A DNA stretch of 62,715 bases, taken from a virus. The notes beneath the pieces are model-generated. The model did not search any database. It was given only the letters and a program-made list of their open reading frames with translations, and had not been told where the DNA came from. Location of the stretch: IMG/VR virus record IMGVR_UViG_3300008108_000056, positions 1 through 62,715 of that record. The stretch is one strand, 5' to 3'. Position numbers and translations under genes: made by a program. This document shows positions 1 through 8,231 of this stretch, in pieces. Each line of letters opens with the position of its first letter. Position 1 is the first letter of the stretch.

Positions 1-1
1 T

Positions 2-97
2 ATCACCCCTTCGGTGTTCTATGTGTCGAACAACCAAGGTCTGAAGAATGCTTCTTCTAACTACGGTGGTGTAATTCAGACAACTTTCCGTTTCTGA
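2..97 (+). CDS. C-terminal end of a possible porin-like outer-membrane protein (partial)
   Basis: The reading frame is open from the window edge and stops with TGA at 95-97, giving the last 31 residues of a protein. The tail ends in alternating polar and hydrophobic residues with a terminal Phe (TTFRF), the usual signature of the last strand of an outer-membrane beta-barrel. Cyanobacterial porins end similarly. The call rests on this short tail only; another virion protein is possible. Confidence 0.35.
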   Translation: MTPSVFYVSNNQGLKNASSNYGGVIQTTFRF

Positions 98-126
98 TAT
101 ATAATGTGGGGGGTAACCCCCTTTAA

Positions 127-211
127 GGAAGTGTGGCCGAGTGGTTTAAGGCACCTGTCTTGAAAACAGGCAATGTGAAAGCATTCGTGGGTTCAAATCC
201 TACCACTTCCG
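127..211 (+). tRNA. tRNA-Ser (anticodon UGA)
   Basis: A cloverleaf folds with acceptor stem GGAAGTG/CACTTCC and discriminator G. The anticodon stem CCTGT/ACAGG encloses loop CTTGAAA, so the anticodon is TGA. A long variable arm follows, as expected for a class II serine tRNA, then a T-loop with TTCAAAT. No CCA is encoded. It is followed 46 bases later by tRNA-Pro. Confidence 0.95.
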
Positions 212-257
212 TTGGAGTTACTCGTTAGGCAGACAGCCTAGAAGGAGGCTCCACCTT

Positions 258-331
258 CGGGGTGTAGCGCAGTTTGGTAGCGCAACTGCTTTGGGAGCAG
301 TGGGCCGCAGGTTCAAATCCTGCCACTCCGA
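258..331 (+). tRNA. tRNA-Pro (anticodon UGG)
   Basis: The acceptor stem CGGGGTG/CACTCCG has one G-U pair and discriminator A. The anticodon stem encloses loop TTTGGGA, so the anticodon is TGG. The T-loop TTCAAAT is canonical. The C1-G72 pair is typical of proline tRNAs. It lies just upstream of the glutaredoxin gene and is probably co-transcribed with tRNA-Ser. Confidence 0.95.
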
Positions 332-352
332 TTTTCCATATTGGAGGAAATA

Positions 353-601
353 ATGGCATCACCAAATGTTACTGTAATTTACACTAAGAGAGGTTGCCCT
401 TTCTGCGAAAAGATTAAAGAAGTTTATAACCTAAAGGGATGGAACTATACTGAGTACGTTCTTGATGAGCATTTTAATCGAGAACAATTCTACAGTGAGT
501 TTGGGAATGGTGCTACTTTCCCCCAGGTTATTGTAGATAATAAGAAAACAGGTGGTTGTACAGATACTATTCAACACTTTCAAAATAACGGTCTAATTTG
601 A
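353..601 (+). CDS. grx: Glutaredoxin
   Basis: This 82-residue protein has the glutaredoxin fold pattern: a first beta strand, the redox motif C15-P-F-C18, a cis-Pro segment (TFPQVIVD), and a GG..D.. glutathione-binding end. It would reduce disulphides with glutathione, for example supplying ribonucleotide reductase during infection; T4-like phages commonly carry one. The ATG at 353 is preferred over the in-frame TTG at 341 because GGAGG lies at 343-347, a proper spacing upstream. It directly follows the tRNA-Pro gene. Confidence 0.92.
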   Translation: MASPNVTVIYTKRGCPFCEKIKEVYNLKGWNYTEYVLDEHFNREQFYSEFGNGATFPQVIVDNKKTGGCTDTIQHFQNNGLI

Positions 602-603
602 CA

Positions 604-610
604 ATAAATA
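604..610 (+). promoter_or_regulatory. T4-type late promoter motif (ATAAATA)
   Basis: ATAAATA lies just after the glutaredoxin stop and about 60 bases before the next start codon. The same core recurs in front of structural genes at 12089, 16765, 22206, 25514, 32876 and 34798. In T4 relatives it is recognised by gp55 sigma together with gp33 and the sliding clamp. Confidence 0.5.
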
Positions 611-669
611 ATATTGAGTTCAAATTAGGAGGTTGGGTTTCGTCATAGTTGTTGTTTAAGGAGGAACCC

Positions 670-909
670 ATGAGTAGTTTAGAGTTTATTTACGTGTCAT
701 TTTTTATGACACTTTTATCATTTGTCGGTGGTGCAGTATTGTCTTGGGTGATTAAAGATTACGTTGAAGCATTTATTGATAATGCTGCCTATTCTAAATC
801 CATCACTCATCCAGAAATGCTTGATGAAGATGGTCACGTATTAAGAGATGAGTTGATTTACTTGCATATTACGGACGATGATGATATGATGGATGAGGAA
901 GACGACTAA
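670..909 (+). CDS. Small N-terminally membrane-anchored acidic protein
   Basis: This 79-residue protein has one hydrophobic segment (about residues 5-25) followed by a cytoplasmic-looking acidic tail ending in a run of Asp and Glu. The ATG at 670 is chosen over an upstream TTG because AAGGAGG precedes it by a normal distance. It lies directly upstream of RNase H. I do not recognise the family. Confidence 0.75.
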   Translation: MSSLEFIYVSFFMTLLSFVGGAVLSWVIKDYVEAFIDNAAYSKSITHPEMLDEDGHVLRDELIYLHITDDDDMMDEEDD

Positions 910-916
910 GATCATT

Positions 917-1801
917 ATGATTCTGATTGATATGAATCAGGTTATGATTTCTAACCTGATGATGAATATATCCATTAATGGACCACAAAAAATTGAAGAA
1001 GATCTAGTTCGACATATGGTTATTAATTCACTTAGAATGTATCGTTCTAAGTTTTATAAAGAATATGGAGAACTAGTTCTTTGTTATGATTCTAAAAACT
1101 ATTGGAGGAAAAAAGTATTTCCCTACTACAAAGGAACTCGTAAAAGAGATCGTGAGAAATCCAATCATGATTGGGGAAATATCTTTGATGTCCTAAACAA
1201 ACTTAAAGAAGAGTTTAAAGAAAATCTTCCATACCCTACTATTGATGTGGATGGTGCAGAAGCAGACGATATTATTGCAGTTCTATGTAAGCATCAAGGA
1301 ATTGTAAATATTCGATTGCAGAGAGACTTACAACCTGCTGTTAAGGTTCTCATTCTTTCTGGAGATAAAGACTTTATTCAACTTCAAAAGTATAAGTTTG
1401 TAAAGCAATACAATCCTATTCAAAAGAAATTTGTTGGTGGTGGAGATCCTAAAGCATACATTCTAGAACACACTATTAAGGGTGATCGTTCGGATGGCAT
1501 CCCAAACTTTCTTTCAGATGATGACACTTTTGTAGAAAATAAAAGGCAGAAACCACTAAGTAAAAAGAATATTGATATGTGGTTGGATATGTCTCCAGAA
1601 CAATTCTGCAGAGATGAAAAGACTTTGAATCAGTACAATAGGAATAAACAATTGATTGATTTTAATTACATCCCTGAAGAAGTAGAAAAAAGTATTATAG
1701 ATAATTATGTATCTATAGTGCCAAACAAAAGAGGTAAACTATATCCTTATTTTGCTTCCCATCGGTTACTTGAAATGCTTGATAAAATAGGAGAATTTTA
1801 A
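917..1801 (+). CDS. rnh: RNase H (T4 Rnh-type 5'-3' exonuclease)
   Basis: This 294-residue protein belongs to the FEN/T4 RNase H family, which removes RNA primers from lagging-strand fragments. The metal-binding acidic residues expected of the family are visible: the N-terminal ILIDMN, the DVDGAEADDI segment, SGDKDFIQL, and GDRSDGIPN in the helix-hairpin-helix region. The start is placed at ATG 917 because the conserved N terminus begins with MILIDMNQV; upstream in-frame codons fall inside the preceding gene. It is followed after one base by the next gene. Confidence 0.93.
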   Translation: MILIDMNQVMISNLMMNISINGPQKIEEDLVRHMVINSLRMYRSKFYKEYGELVLCYDSKNYWRKKVFPYYKGTRKRDREKSNHDWGNIFDVLNKLKEEFKENLPYPTIDVDGAEADDIIAVLCKHQGIVNIRLQRDLQPAVKVLILSGDKDFIQLQKYKFVKQYNPIQKKFVGGGDPKAYILEHTIKGDRSDGIPNFLSDDDTFVENKRQKPLSKKNIDMWLDMSPEQFCRDEKTLNQYNRNKQLIDFNYIPEEVEKSIIDNYVSIVPNKRGKLYPYFASHRLLEMLDKIGEF

Positions 1802-1802
1802 A

Positions 1803-2240
1803 ATGAGATTGTTAATTTCTGAAATCTTGCAGAAGGTATCTAACGCAAAAACAAAAGCAGAGAAAATTAAAATCCTTCAAGATAATAATACCCAAACACT
1901 TCGTTCGATTTTAATCTGGAATTTTGATGAGACGGTAGAATCTCTTCTCCCAGAAGGTGAAGTTCCATACACTCCAAATGAAGCACCTGTAGGAACGGAA
2001 CATACACTCTTAGAACAGGAGTCTAGGAGATTCTATTATTTCGTTGCTAATGGTAGAACAACGATCTCTCAAATGAAAAGGGAGCAAATGTTTATTCAAA
2101 TGCTTGAAGGACTTCATAAGTCTGAGGCAGAAGTCCTTGTCCTAGTCAAAGATAAAAAACTAGGCAAGAGATATAAGATTACTAGAGCATGTGTTGAAGA
2201 AGCATTCCCTCAAATTGAATGGGGGAATAGATCAGCATGA
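1803..2240 (+). CDS. Conserved T4-like phage protein (DUF6433-like)
   Basis: This 145-residue mostly helical protein starts one base after RNase H and overlaps the next gene by four bases, so it is translationally coupled. The layout (LISEILQKVSNAKTKAEKI near the start, a basic helical centre) matches a family I recall as DUF6433 in T4-like phages; that match is from memory. Function unknown; the place beside replication genes suggests DNA metabolism. Confidence 0.7.
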   Translation: MRLLISEILQKVSNAKTKAEKIKILQDNNTQTLRSILIWNFDETVESLLPEGEVPYTPNEAPVGTEHTLLEQESRRFYYFVANGRTTISQMKREQMFIQMLEGLHKSEAEVLVLVKDKKLGKRYKITRACVEEAFPQIEWGNRSA

Positions 2241-2497
2241 AGTATAGATGTAAAGTATTTAAAGAGGATTGCTCCCCATTAGATGCCGAAGATACATCTT
2301 TACCTTTAAATTCTTATCTGGTTAAATATGAGGATGATGGTATTGTAAAATACGACATTGTTATCTCACACAAACGAGTAGATATTTTTGATTATTATTA
2401 CGATAATTTTCCTGCAATACACTCAATTGAATGGACTAAAGGTAAAGTTAATCCAAAACTTTGGCAAGATCCAAGACAATCGAATAAAAAGAAATGA
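2237..2497 (+). CDS. Unrecognised small protein
   Basis: An 86-residue soluble protein with several Tyr- and Asp-rich beta-like stretches and a basic C-terminal tail. It overlaps its neighbours by four bases on both sides (ATGA junctions), typical of this operon. Confidence 0.75.
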   Translation: MKYRCKVFKEDCSPLDAEDTSLPLNSYLVKYEDDGIVKYDIVISHKRVDIFDYYYDNFPAIHSIEWTKGKVNPKLWQDPRQSNKKK

Positions 2498-2934
2498 ACT
2501 TCAATTTCAACTTTGGTAAAAAGAAACCAGGTATTAAAGAGTACGCAATCATCGGAGTAGTTCTCTCTGCGGTGATTGGTACTCTTTCTCAATGTACAGG
2601 AGTATCGGAAGATGGACTATGGGACTTATTGGATGAAATTCAAAGAAAGTATTTCCCACAAACTATGCTTAATGAGTTTATACTTAAAGATCCTGCGAAA
2701 CTAGAACGTAGGATTACACGAGACGTTGACCATGCTATCGATGATTACATTAGAAAATCTGGTTTAAAAGAATCTGGAGTTGATAAACCTAGGTTTATTG
2801 ATAGTGCTATTGACCCAACAGTATGTTATACTAAAGAGTGTCAATCTCTAGGAGGAGAGATGAGACTCTGTGCCCCTTGGATTCCTGATTGTAAGAAAGA
2901 TGACGAAAAAAATGACAGTATATCTGGATCCTAG
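2494..2934 (+). CDS. Membrane-anchored protein with Cys-rich C-terminal part
   Basis: This 146-residue protein has a basic N terminus, one hydrophobic segment (about residues 16-33), a helical middle and a C-terminal part with four cysteines (CYTKEC and CAPWIPDC). If the C-terminal part lies outside the cytoplasm, disulphides are likely. It overlaps the next membrane protein gene. No function recognised. Confidence 0.75.
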   Translation: MNFNFNFGKKKPGIKEYAIIGVVLSAVIGTLSQCTGVSEDGLWDLLDEIQRKYFPQTMLNEFILKDPAKLERRITRDVDHAIDDYIRKSGLKESGVDKPRFIDSAIDPTVCYTKECQSLGGEMRLCAPWIPDCKKDDEKNDSISGS

Positions 2935-3187
2935 AGGTCCAGCACAAGAAGAAGCAGAAGAACTTCAAAAGCAACTTGAAGAGCAGGAGAAGAAAGAAAA
3001 TATAGAAAAGGGAGTTGCAATCGTCAATGGATTGATTGCTTATCTATTAATTCTTCCCGTACTATTCATGTTTGCTTTTAACGTGTCCTTGACAAAGATG
3101 TTCAGTCTTGATAGGATAGGTTACGTTGAATCCCTCGGGATTGTAATTGTTGCAAGAGTATTGAGAGGTAAGAGATCTAATGGCTAA
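2912..3187 (+). CDS. Coiled-coil plus transmembrane small protein
   Basis: With the start at ATG 2912 the product is 91 residues: a Glu/Gln-rich coiled coil (about residues 8-33), then one or two hydrophobic segments, then a basic end. ATG 2900 is an equally possible start. It overlaps the previous membrane protein gene by 23 bases and thyX by eight, suggesting the two membrane proteins act together. Function unknown. Confidence 0.7.
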   Translation: MTVYLDPRGPAQEEAEELQKQLEEQEKKENIEKGVAIVNGLIAYLLILPVLFMFAFNVSLTKMFSLDRIGYVESLGIVIVARVLRGKRSNG

Positions 3188-3875
3188 AGTTTGTTTAGTT
3201 TCGGTGACACCAGATGCAGAAAAGACAATGGCATATATTGCTAGAGTTAGCAACCCTGCGAATCAAGACAACGAAAACTATGCCAAGTTGCTTGCTTATT
3301 GTATTAAGCATAATCATTGGTCTGTTTTTGAACAGTCTACTATGACTCTTGAGATCGAAACGAATCGTGGTATCGCAGCTCAGATTTTGCGTCATAGGTC
3401 CTTCACATATCAAGAATTTTCACAACGATATGCTGATGCTTCTCTTCTAACTGAAGAGATTCCTGTTCCTGAACTTCGTAAGCAGGACACGAAGAATCGT
3501 CAGAACTCTACTGATGATCTTGATCCTGAACTCAAGAGAAGTTTTGAACGTCGCACTAAGCACTTGTTTGCAGATATTATGGATCTGTATGATGATATGC
3601 TTGCCGCAGGAGTGGCAAAGGAATCAGCACGTTTCGTGCTCCCCTTGGCAGTACCAACCAGAATCTATATGACTGGCTCGTGCCGTTCATGGATTCATTA
3701 TATTAATCTTCGTTCTGCTAATGGAACTCAGAAAGAACACATGGACATTGCTGAAGCAGCAAAGAAAGTATTTATCTGTCAGTTCCCTACAGTTGCAGAA
3801 GCACTTGGATGGTGTAATGGTGAGTGTGATTGTAGAGATTGGGAAAATGTTCAACCTTGCATTAGGATAGATTGA
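3180..3875 (+). CDS. thyX: Flavin-dependent thymidylate synthase ThyX
   Basis: This 231-residue enzyme makes dTMP from dUMP using FAD, NADPH and methylene-tetrahydrofolate. The ThyX signature is intact: R71-H-R73, then S81 and R83 in the pattern RHR(x)7SxR. The downstream segment SCRSWIHYINLR matches the substrate-binding region. ThyX is a frequent cyanophage gene that supplies thymidine for phage DNA. It follows small membrane protein genes in the same operon. Confidence 0.96.
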   Translation: MAKVCLVSVTPDAEKTMAYIARVSNPANQDNENYAKLLAYCIKHNHWSVFEQSTMTLEIETNRGIAAQILRHRSFTYQEFSQRYADASLLTEEIPVPELRKQDTKNRQNSTDDLDPELKRSFERRTKHLFADIMDLYDDMLAAGVAKESARFVLPLAVPTRIYMTGSCRSWIHYINLRSANGTQKEHMDIAEAAKKVFICQFPTVAEALGWCNGECDCRDWENVQPCIRID

Positions 3876-3876
3876 T

Positions 3877-4068
3877 ATGTACTACGAATATCTCCATCAA
3901 GAAGGTATGCAAACATGTTGGGTCTATTGTATTATTTTAGACCCAGCACGAAAGCAAGATAAACTTCGTATTAGATATAAACTTGGTACGGAAGAACATG
4001 ATGCTTGGGTGCCAGCAAATAGTGTCAGACTTGTCACTGGGAGTAATGAAATGGAGACATCACAATGA
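3877..4068 (+). CDS. Unrecognised small protein (SH3-like beta pattern)
   Basis: A 63-residue protein starting one base after thyX. It is predicted mostly beta, with a segment resembling a small barrel (RIRYKLGTEEHDAWVPANSVRL). It overlaps the next tiny gene by four bases. Confidence 0.65.
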   Translation: MYYEYLHQEGMQTCWVYCIILDPARKQDKLRIRYKLGTEEHDAWVPANSVRLVTGSNEMETSQ

Positions 4069-4211
4069 ATAATCAAGAAGTAATTCAAATTGCAAAAGAT
4101 TGTGGACTTGTTTATAATAACAACCACGATATTTTGGAGTTCTATCAGAAGATTCGCAAAGAATTAAAAAAAGAGTTCAAAGAAACAACAGAAGTTGTTG
4201 AAACTAAATAA
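4065..4211 (+). CDS. Unrecognised 48-residue helical protein
   Basis: ATG at 4065 overlaps the preceding stop (ATGA) and the frame closes with TAA at 4209-4211. The product is helical and charged, rich in Lys and Glu at its C-terminal half. Its stop overlaps a CTAAATA sequence (4204-4210), a weak late-promoter candidate for the next gene. Confidence 0.6.
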   Translation: MNNQEVIQIAKDCGLVYNNNHDILEFYQKIRKELKKEFKETTEVVETK

Positions 4212-4228
4212 GGTAAGGGAGTGTTACA

Positions 4229-4459
4229 ATGCCTACATATCCAGTAAAGAATCTGAAAACAGGTGAAACAAAAGAATTGTACATGTCAATGGCAGAGTAC
4301 GAATCTTGGAAACTTGAAAATCCAGACTGGGATAAAGATTGGACTCAAGGAATTGGTGGTGTCACTTATGGACAACCAAAACAATCCGATGGATTTAAAG
4401 AAGTTATGAGTAAAGTGCAAAAGGCACACCCCCGAGCAAACCTTAGTAGATTCATCTAG
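4229..4459 (+). CDS. Small conserved protein, possibly a cysteine-free FmdB-like domain
   Basis: A 76-residue protein whose beginning (MPTYPVKNLKTGE) resembles the N terminus of FmdB zinc-ribbon proteins, but it has no cysteines, so a zinc site is not expected. AAGGGAG precedes the ATG. It lies directly upstream of phoH. The FmdB link is a tentative inference from the opening residues. Confidence 0.7.
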   Translation: MPTYPVKNLKTGETKELYMSMAEYESWKLENPDWDKDWTQGIGGVTYGQPKQSDGFKEVMSKVQKAHPRANLSRFI

Positions 4460-4462
4460 ACT

Positions 4463-5227
4463 ATGCCAGTAAAAACTCGCAGGAACAAAACCAACGGAAA
4501 TGGTAACGGCAACGGAATGAGTGCAAAGCAGATGAGAAGGAAGAAACCTATTAACAATGAGCACTTAATTGACATCAAACCTCTAACTGATGGTCAGAAG
4601 AAAGTGTTTGAGTGTTGGGATGAAGGTAAAAACCTTATTCTTCATGGTGCTGCTGGAACAGGGAAAACTTTCGTAAGTCTTTTCCTTGCACTCAGAGATG
4701 TATTAAATCCTAATACACCATACGATAAAATTTATATTGTGCGTTCTTTAGTTCCCACTAGAGAGATTGGTTTTCTCCCTGGAGATCATGAAGATAAATC
4801 AGCACTCTATCAAATTCCATACAAACATATGGTAAAATATATGTTTGAGATGCCAGATGATAATTCTTTTGAGTTATTATATGACAATCTAAGAGGTCAA
4901 GAAACGATTTCATTCTGGAGCACTTCTTATATTCGTGGGGTTACTCTTGACAATTGTATTGTTATTGTTGATGAATTTAGTAACTTGAATTTCCATGAAC
5001 TTGATTCTATGATCACTCGTGTGGGTCAAGATTGTAAGATTGTTTTCTCTGGTGACATTTCTCAGTCTGATTTAATTAAACAGAATGAGAAGAATGGAGT
5101 TCTTGACTTCATGAAAATTCTAGAAACAATGGAAGAGTTCTGCTGTGTAGAATTTGGCATTGAAGATATTGTACGTTCTGGATTAGTTCGTTCATACTTA
5201 ATTAGTAAAATTAATCTTGGTTTTTAA
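4463..5227 (+). CDS. phoH: PhoH-like P-loop ATPase
   Basis: This 254-residue protein has an Asn/Gly- and Lys-rich N-terminal tail, Walker A GAAGTGKT at residues 62-69, a Walker B region (IVIVDEFSN) and a sensor-like FSGDISQSD, matching PhoH ATPases. PhoH is one of the most widespread cyanophage genes. Its role is not settled; links to RNA metabolism or phosphate stress are discussed for the family. It starts three bases after the previous stop. Confidence 0.94.
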   Translation: MPVKTRRNKTNGNGNGNGMSAKQMRRKKPINNEHLIDIKPLTDGQKKVFECWDEGKNLILHGAAGTGKTFVSLFLALRDVLNPNTPYDKIYIVRSLVPTREIGFLPGDHEDKSALYQIPYKHMVKYMFEMPDDNSFELLYDNLRGQETISFWSTSYIRGVTLDNCIVIVDEFSNLNFHELDSMITRVGQDCKIVFSGDISQSDLIKQNEKNGVLDFMKILETMEEFCCVEFGIEDIVRSGLVRSYLISKINLGF

Positions 5228-5229
5228 TT

Positions 5230-5904
5230 ATGTTTAACTTTGTCGGGACTCCAGTTCCTTTATTAGAATTGGAGTCCGTGGAAGAAAATGGAAAACGATT
5301 CTATCCAGTTCCAAGTGGACAAAAGTATCCATCTGTAACTACAGTAACTTCTATTCGGTCTAAAAAAAGTATCCTTGCATGGAGACAAAACGTTGGTGAG
5401 GAAGTTGCAAATAAAATTTCACACCGTGCCTCTAGACGAGGCACGTCTCTTCATGCTATGATAGAAGCATACCTTAAGGGAACCCCTGTTAAAGATGAAG
5501 ATGAGGAAGTCCTATCGTCGTTTCTTTTCAAAATTTGCAAAGGGTCTCTTAATCGTATTAATAATATACATGCTTTGGAAGCCCCTCTTTACTCTGATTA
5601 TTTACGTCTTGCTGGTAGGGTTGATTGTATTGCTGAGTTTGATGGCATCCTTAGTGTAATTGATTTTAAATCCTCATCTAAACTAAAAAAAGAATCGTGG
5701 ATTGAAAATTATTTCGTACAAGAAACAGCATATGCTGCAATGTACTTTGAAAGAACAGGAATTAAAGTCGAACAAATCGTTACTATAATTTCAACAGAAG
5801 AAGGTGAGTGTCAAGTCATCATTAAAAATGATCTATCAAAATACTTTAACCTTTTAAAAGAGTATATTCAAGAGTACGAGGAAGAAAACAGTAATGGAAT
5901 TTGA
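5230..5904 (+). CDS. PD-(D/E)XK superfamily exonuclease
   Basis: This 224-residue protein has a RecB/Cas4-like nuclease core: H75 in a GTSLHAMIEAYL helix, E117, D132 in GRVDCIAEFDG, the D145-F-K147 catalytic pair and a QxxxYA motif (Q165). This arrangement is typical of phage exonucleases placed next to recombination and replication genes. It overlaps gp33 by 11 bases. The substrate is not shown by the sequence. Confidence 0.88.
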   Translation: MFNFVGTPVPLLELESVEENGKRFYPVPSGQKYPSVTTVTSIRSKKSILAWRQNVGEEVANKISHRASRRGTSLHAMIEAYLKGTPVKDEDEEVLSSFLFKICKGSLNRINNIHALEAPLYSDYLRLAGRVDCIAEFDGILSVIDFKSSSKLKKESWIENYFVQETAYAAMYFERTGIKVEQIVTIISTEEGECQVIIKNDLSKYFNLLKEYIQEYEEENSNGI

Positions 5905-6139
5905 TGACAGGTTTATGACACAAGCAAAGTTTAATGATGAAGTAGAGAAGATTGTTCTCGGTAGTAATGGCATGACAAATTATATTGATGCAGTCATTTC
6001 TGTATGCGATCAATATGAGATTGAAATAGATACGGTTTCAAAATTAATTTCAAAACCACTTAAAGATAAACTTAAATACGATGCTCAAAAGTTAAACTTT
6101 ATCAAAAGAACTACTATGGGAGTTTTGCCGATCGTATGA
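5894..6139 (+). CDS. 33: gp33 late-transcription co-activator
   Basis: An 81-residue protein with the T4 gp33-type core (YIDAVISVCDQYEIEIDTVSKLIS, then KDKLKYDAQKLNFIKR). gp33 links host RNA polymerase to the sliding clamp for late transcription at ATAAATA promoters, many of which are seen in this window. ATG 5915 (MTQAKF) is an alternative start. It overlaps gp59 by four bases. Confidence 0.88.
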   Translation: MEFDDRFMTQAKFNDEVEKIVLGSNGMTNYIDAVISVCDQYEIEIDTVSKLISKPLKDKLKYDAQKLNFIKRTTMGVLPIV

Positions 6140-6750
6140 CTGGATTTGATGTTTACAAATTATACTTGTCTGTGAAGTTACATTTCACTTCTGACAAGTA
6201 TAATTTTTTTCAGTATAATGGTAAGAGTCGAGCATCACAGACATCTTATGATACTAGAAAAGACAAATACTTTTTTGAAAAGTTAGCAAATAAATACAAT
6301 TACGATACATTAGTTGAATACTTTGTATCTCAATTCGTCACAGAGCAAGATATGTGGCTAGGTGATATAGTTAAACCAAAAGGAGAAAAAAATTATTACA
6401 ACTGGAGAAAGAAAAAACATGCACTAAAAGACACTTTTGAATTTGAACTAGTGCAATTATTAAAATCAATTCCAACTCCATATCAAGAAAATATCGATAA
6501 GTTATTTCAATGTAATACAGGAACTCATCCTTTAATTGTAAAGGCATATTTAAAGAAATCTGTAAGTCTTGAGTCTTTAGTAATTTTGGAAAAAGTTTTT
6601 TCTTTTGTTTCACATATTGATAAACACATATCAGATCCATTGTGGAAATCTATAATGAAGAAGATCGAAAATTATTCTCCCTTTCTAGATGTAGATGTAT
6701 CGGACTACAGAAAAGTTATTAAGGACAAGATTACATGTCAGAGTTTTTAA
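6136..6750 (+). CDS. 59: gp59 helicase loader
   Basis: A 204-residue basic, helical protein matching T4 gp59, which loads the gp41 replicative helicase on gp32-coated forks. The opening (MTGFDVYKLYLSVKLHF) and the WLGDIVKPKGEKNYYNW region are family-like. Its position between gp33 and gp32 agrees with T4 gene order. Confidence 0.88.
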   Translation: MTGFDVYKLYLSVKLHFTSDKYNFFQYNGKSRASQTSYDTRKDKYFFEKLANKYNYDTLVEYFVSQFVTEQDMWLGDIVKPKGEKNYYNWRKKKHALKDTFEFELVQLLKSIPTPYQENIDKLFQCNTGTHPLIVKAYLKKSVSLESLVILEKVFSFVSHIDKHISDPLWKSIMKKIENYSPFLDVDVSDYRKVIKDKITCQSF

Positions 6751-7055
6751 GGTCAGAAATCGTACAAAAAGAAATGTACGATATGCAAATTTTATATAAA
6801 AGATTATCAACTATTGTTGAACATCTTAAGACCTTAGATAAAGAAGAAAAGATTGAGTTTATTGAACAAACTAAAATTTTAATTGAGAAACAAAAAGTAT
6901 TCTATACTAGAATGACTCTTGCAGCAAAGACTGACGAAGAATTAAAAGAAATTGTCAATAATATGAATCGTTTATCTAAACTGTTCTGTGGGGAACCCAT
7001 GATGGATGTGCTGAACAACATGACTGATAAGTTAAACTCATACATCCCCACTTGA
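6735..7055 (+). CDS. Unrecognised helical protein between gp59 and gp32
   Basis: A 106-residue protein made almost entirely of charged helices, probably a coiled-coil bundle. It overlaps the end of gp59 by 16 bases. Its place in the gp33-gp59-gp32 group suggests a role in replication or recombination, but nothing in the sequence shows a function. Confidence 0.75.
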   Translation: MSEFLRSEIVQKEMYDMQILYKRLSTIVEHLKTLDKEEKIEFIEQTKILIEKQKVFYTRMTLAAKTDEELKEIVNNMNRLSKLFCGEPMMDVLNNMTDKLNSYIPT

Positions 7056-7080
7056 CACTGCCTAAATAGTGTGTTACTCT
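7052..7080 (+). promoter_or_regulatory. Composite promoter of gp32
   Basis: TTGACA (7052-7057), a 17-base spacer and TACTCT (7075-7080) form a sigma-70-like promoter. The spacer contains CTAAATAGT (7062-7070), close to the phage late-promoter core. The halogenase promoter at 36131 has the same arrangement. The gp32 start codon lies 55 bases downstream, leaving room for a leader. Confidence 0.65.
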
Positions 7081-7134
7081 TAATGAGTGGCAATCAAACG
7101 AATCCACACAATACAACAAATACGGAGAATACGA

Positions 7135-8067
7135 ATGTCTTTTTCACAACTCAAGCGCAATTCTGGGTCTGCTTTTGATAAACTGACCAAAGAATTGGAG
7201 AAGATTTCTAATCCTGAATCTTCTAGTGGTGCTGATGAGAGGTTTTGGAAACCCGAAATGGATAAGTCGGGTAATGGTTATGCAGTAATTCGGTTCCTTC
7301 CAGAACCTGAAGGTGAAGAACTTCCTTGGGCAAAGGTATGGAGTCATGCCTTCCAAGGACCTGGTGGTTGGTATATTGAGAATAGTCTTACCACTCTTGG
7401 TAAGAAGGATCCAGTTGGTGAACTCAATCGTCAACTGTGGAACAGTGGTAGTGATGCAGATAAAGAAATTGCACGTAAGCAGAAACGTAAACTGTCTTAC
7501 TATGCAAACATCTATATTGTAGAAGATCCCCTGCACCCTGAAAATGAGGGTCGTGTGTTCCTCTACAAGTTTGGTAAGAAGATCTTTGACAAACTGATGG
7601 AAGCAATGCAACCTCAGTTCAAGGATGAGAAACCTGTCAATCCTTTTGATCTTTGGAAGGGTGCTGACTTCAAACTGAAGATCCGTAAGGTTGAAGGTTA
7701 CTGGAACTATGATAAGTCTGAGTTTGCTTCTCCTAGCACTCTCGGTAATTTTGATGATGAACAACTGGAAGCAGTTTGGAAGAAGTGCTATTCTCTTTCT
7801 GAGTTTGAAGACCCTAAGAACTTTAAGACTTTTGAAGAACTGGAAGCACGTCTTGATATGGTTCTGAATTCATCGAAACCTCCTACTCGTAAGGTTGTCG
7901 ATGTTGAAACTCAAGAGGATGAAAACTGGGCACCCACTAAAAAGTCTGATTGGGATGAAGAGATTACCTCGTTTAAATCTACTAAGGTTGCTACTGTTGC
8001 ATCCGTGGATGATGAAGACGATGAAGATAAACTGAGTTGGTTTGCACGTCTTGCGGAGGAAGATTGA
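7135..8067 (+). CDS. 32: gp32 single-stranded DNA-binding protein
   Basis: This 310-residue protein coats single-stranded DNA in replication and recombination. It shows the T4 gp32 layout: a short basic cooperative N-terminal part, an OB-fold core containing RFWKPEMDKSGNGYAVIRF, and a strongly acidic C-terminal tail (DDEDDEDKL) that contacts partner proteins. The ATG at 7135 is chosen because it begins the family-like MSFSQLKRN; an ATG-less upstream extension is not needed. It has its own promoter. Confidence 0.95.
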   Translation: MSFSQLKRNSGSAFDKLTKELEKISNPESSSGADERFWKPEMDKSGNGYAVIRFLPEPEGEELPWAKVWSHAFQGPGGWYIENSLTTLGKKDPVGELNRQLWNSGSDADKEIARKQKRKLSYYANIYIVEDPLHPENEGRVFLYKFGKKIFDKLMEAMQPQFKDEKPVNPFDLWKGADFKLKIRKVEGYWNYDKSEFASPSTLGNFDDEQLEAVWKKCYSLSEFEDPKNFKTFEELEARLDMVLNSSKPPTRKVVDVETQEDENWAPTKKSDWDEEITSFKSTKVATVASVDDEDDEDKLSWFARLAEED

Positions 8068-8231
8068 TGTTTATCGCAACTAGGGAACACGGTGACAGTA
8101 CCCTGTACTATCAAGATGATGGTCAATGGACACTAGATAGAAGTAGAGCACTTGAGTTTAAAACTTCAGATGATGCTCATATGACTTCTAATTTTCATCA
8201 AATGTATGATGTGATTCTAGAGGAAGTATGA
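8067..8231 (+). CDS. Unrecognised 54-residue protein
   Basis: ATG at 8067 overlaps the gp32 stop (TGATG). The product is soluble and mixed alpha/beta. It is probably co-transcribed with gp32. Confidence 0.6.
   Translation: MFIATREHGDSTLYYQDDGQWTLDRSRALEFKTSDDAHMTSNFHQMYDVILEEV

Noticed and set aside
4204-4210. CTAAATA as a late promoter for the gene at 4229
   Set aside because: The match is made of the last codons and stop of the preceding gene, with no other support; too weak to list separately.
7144-7764. A 206-codon minus-strand frame opposite gp32
   Set aside because: It lies fully inside gp32, which is certain, and has no start signal or protein-like pattern.
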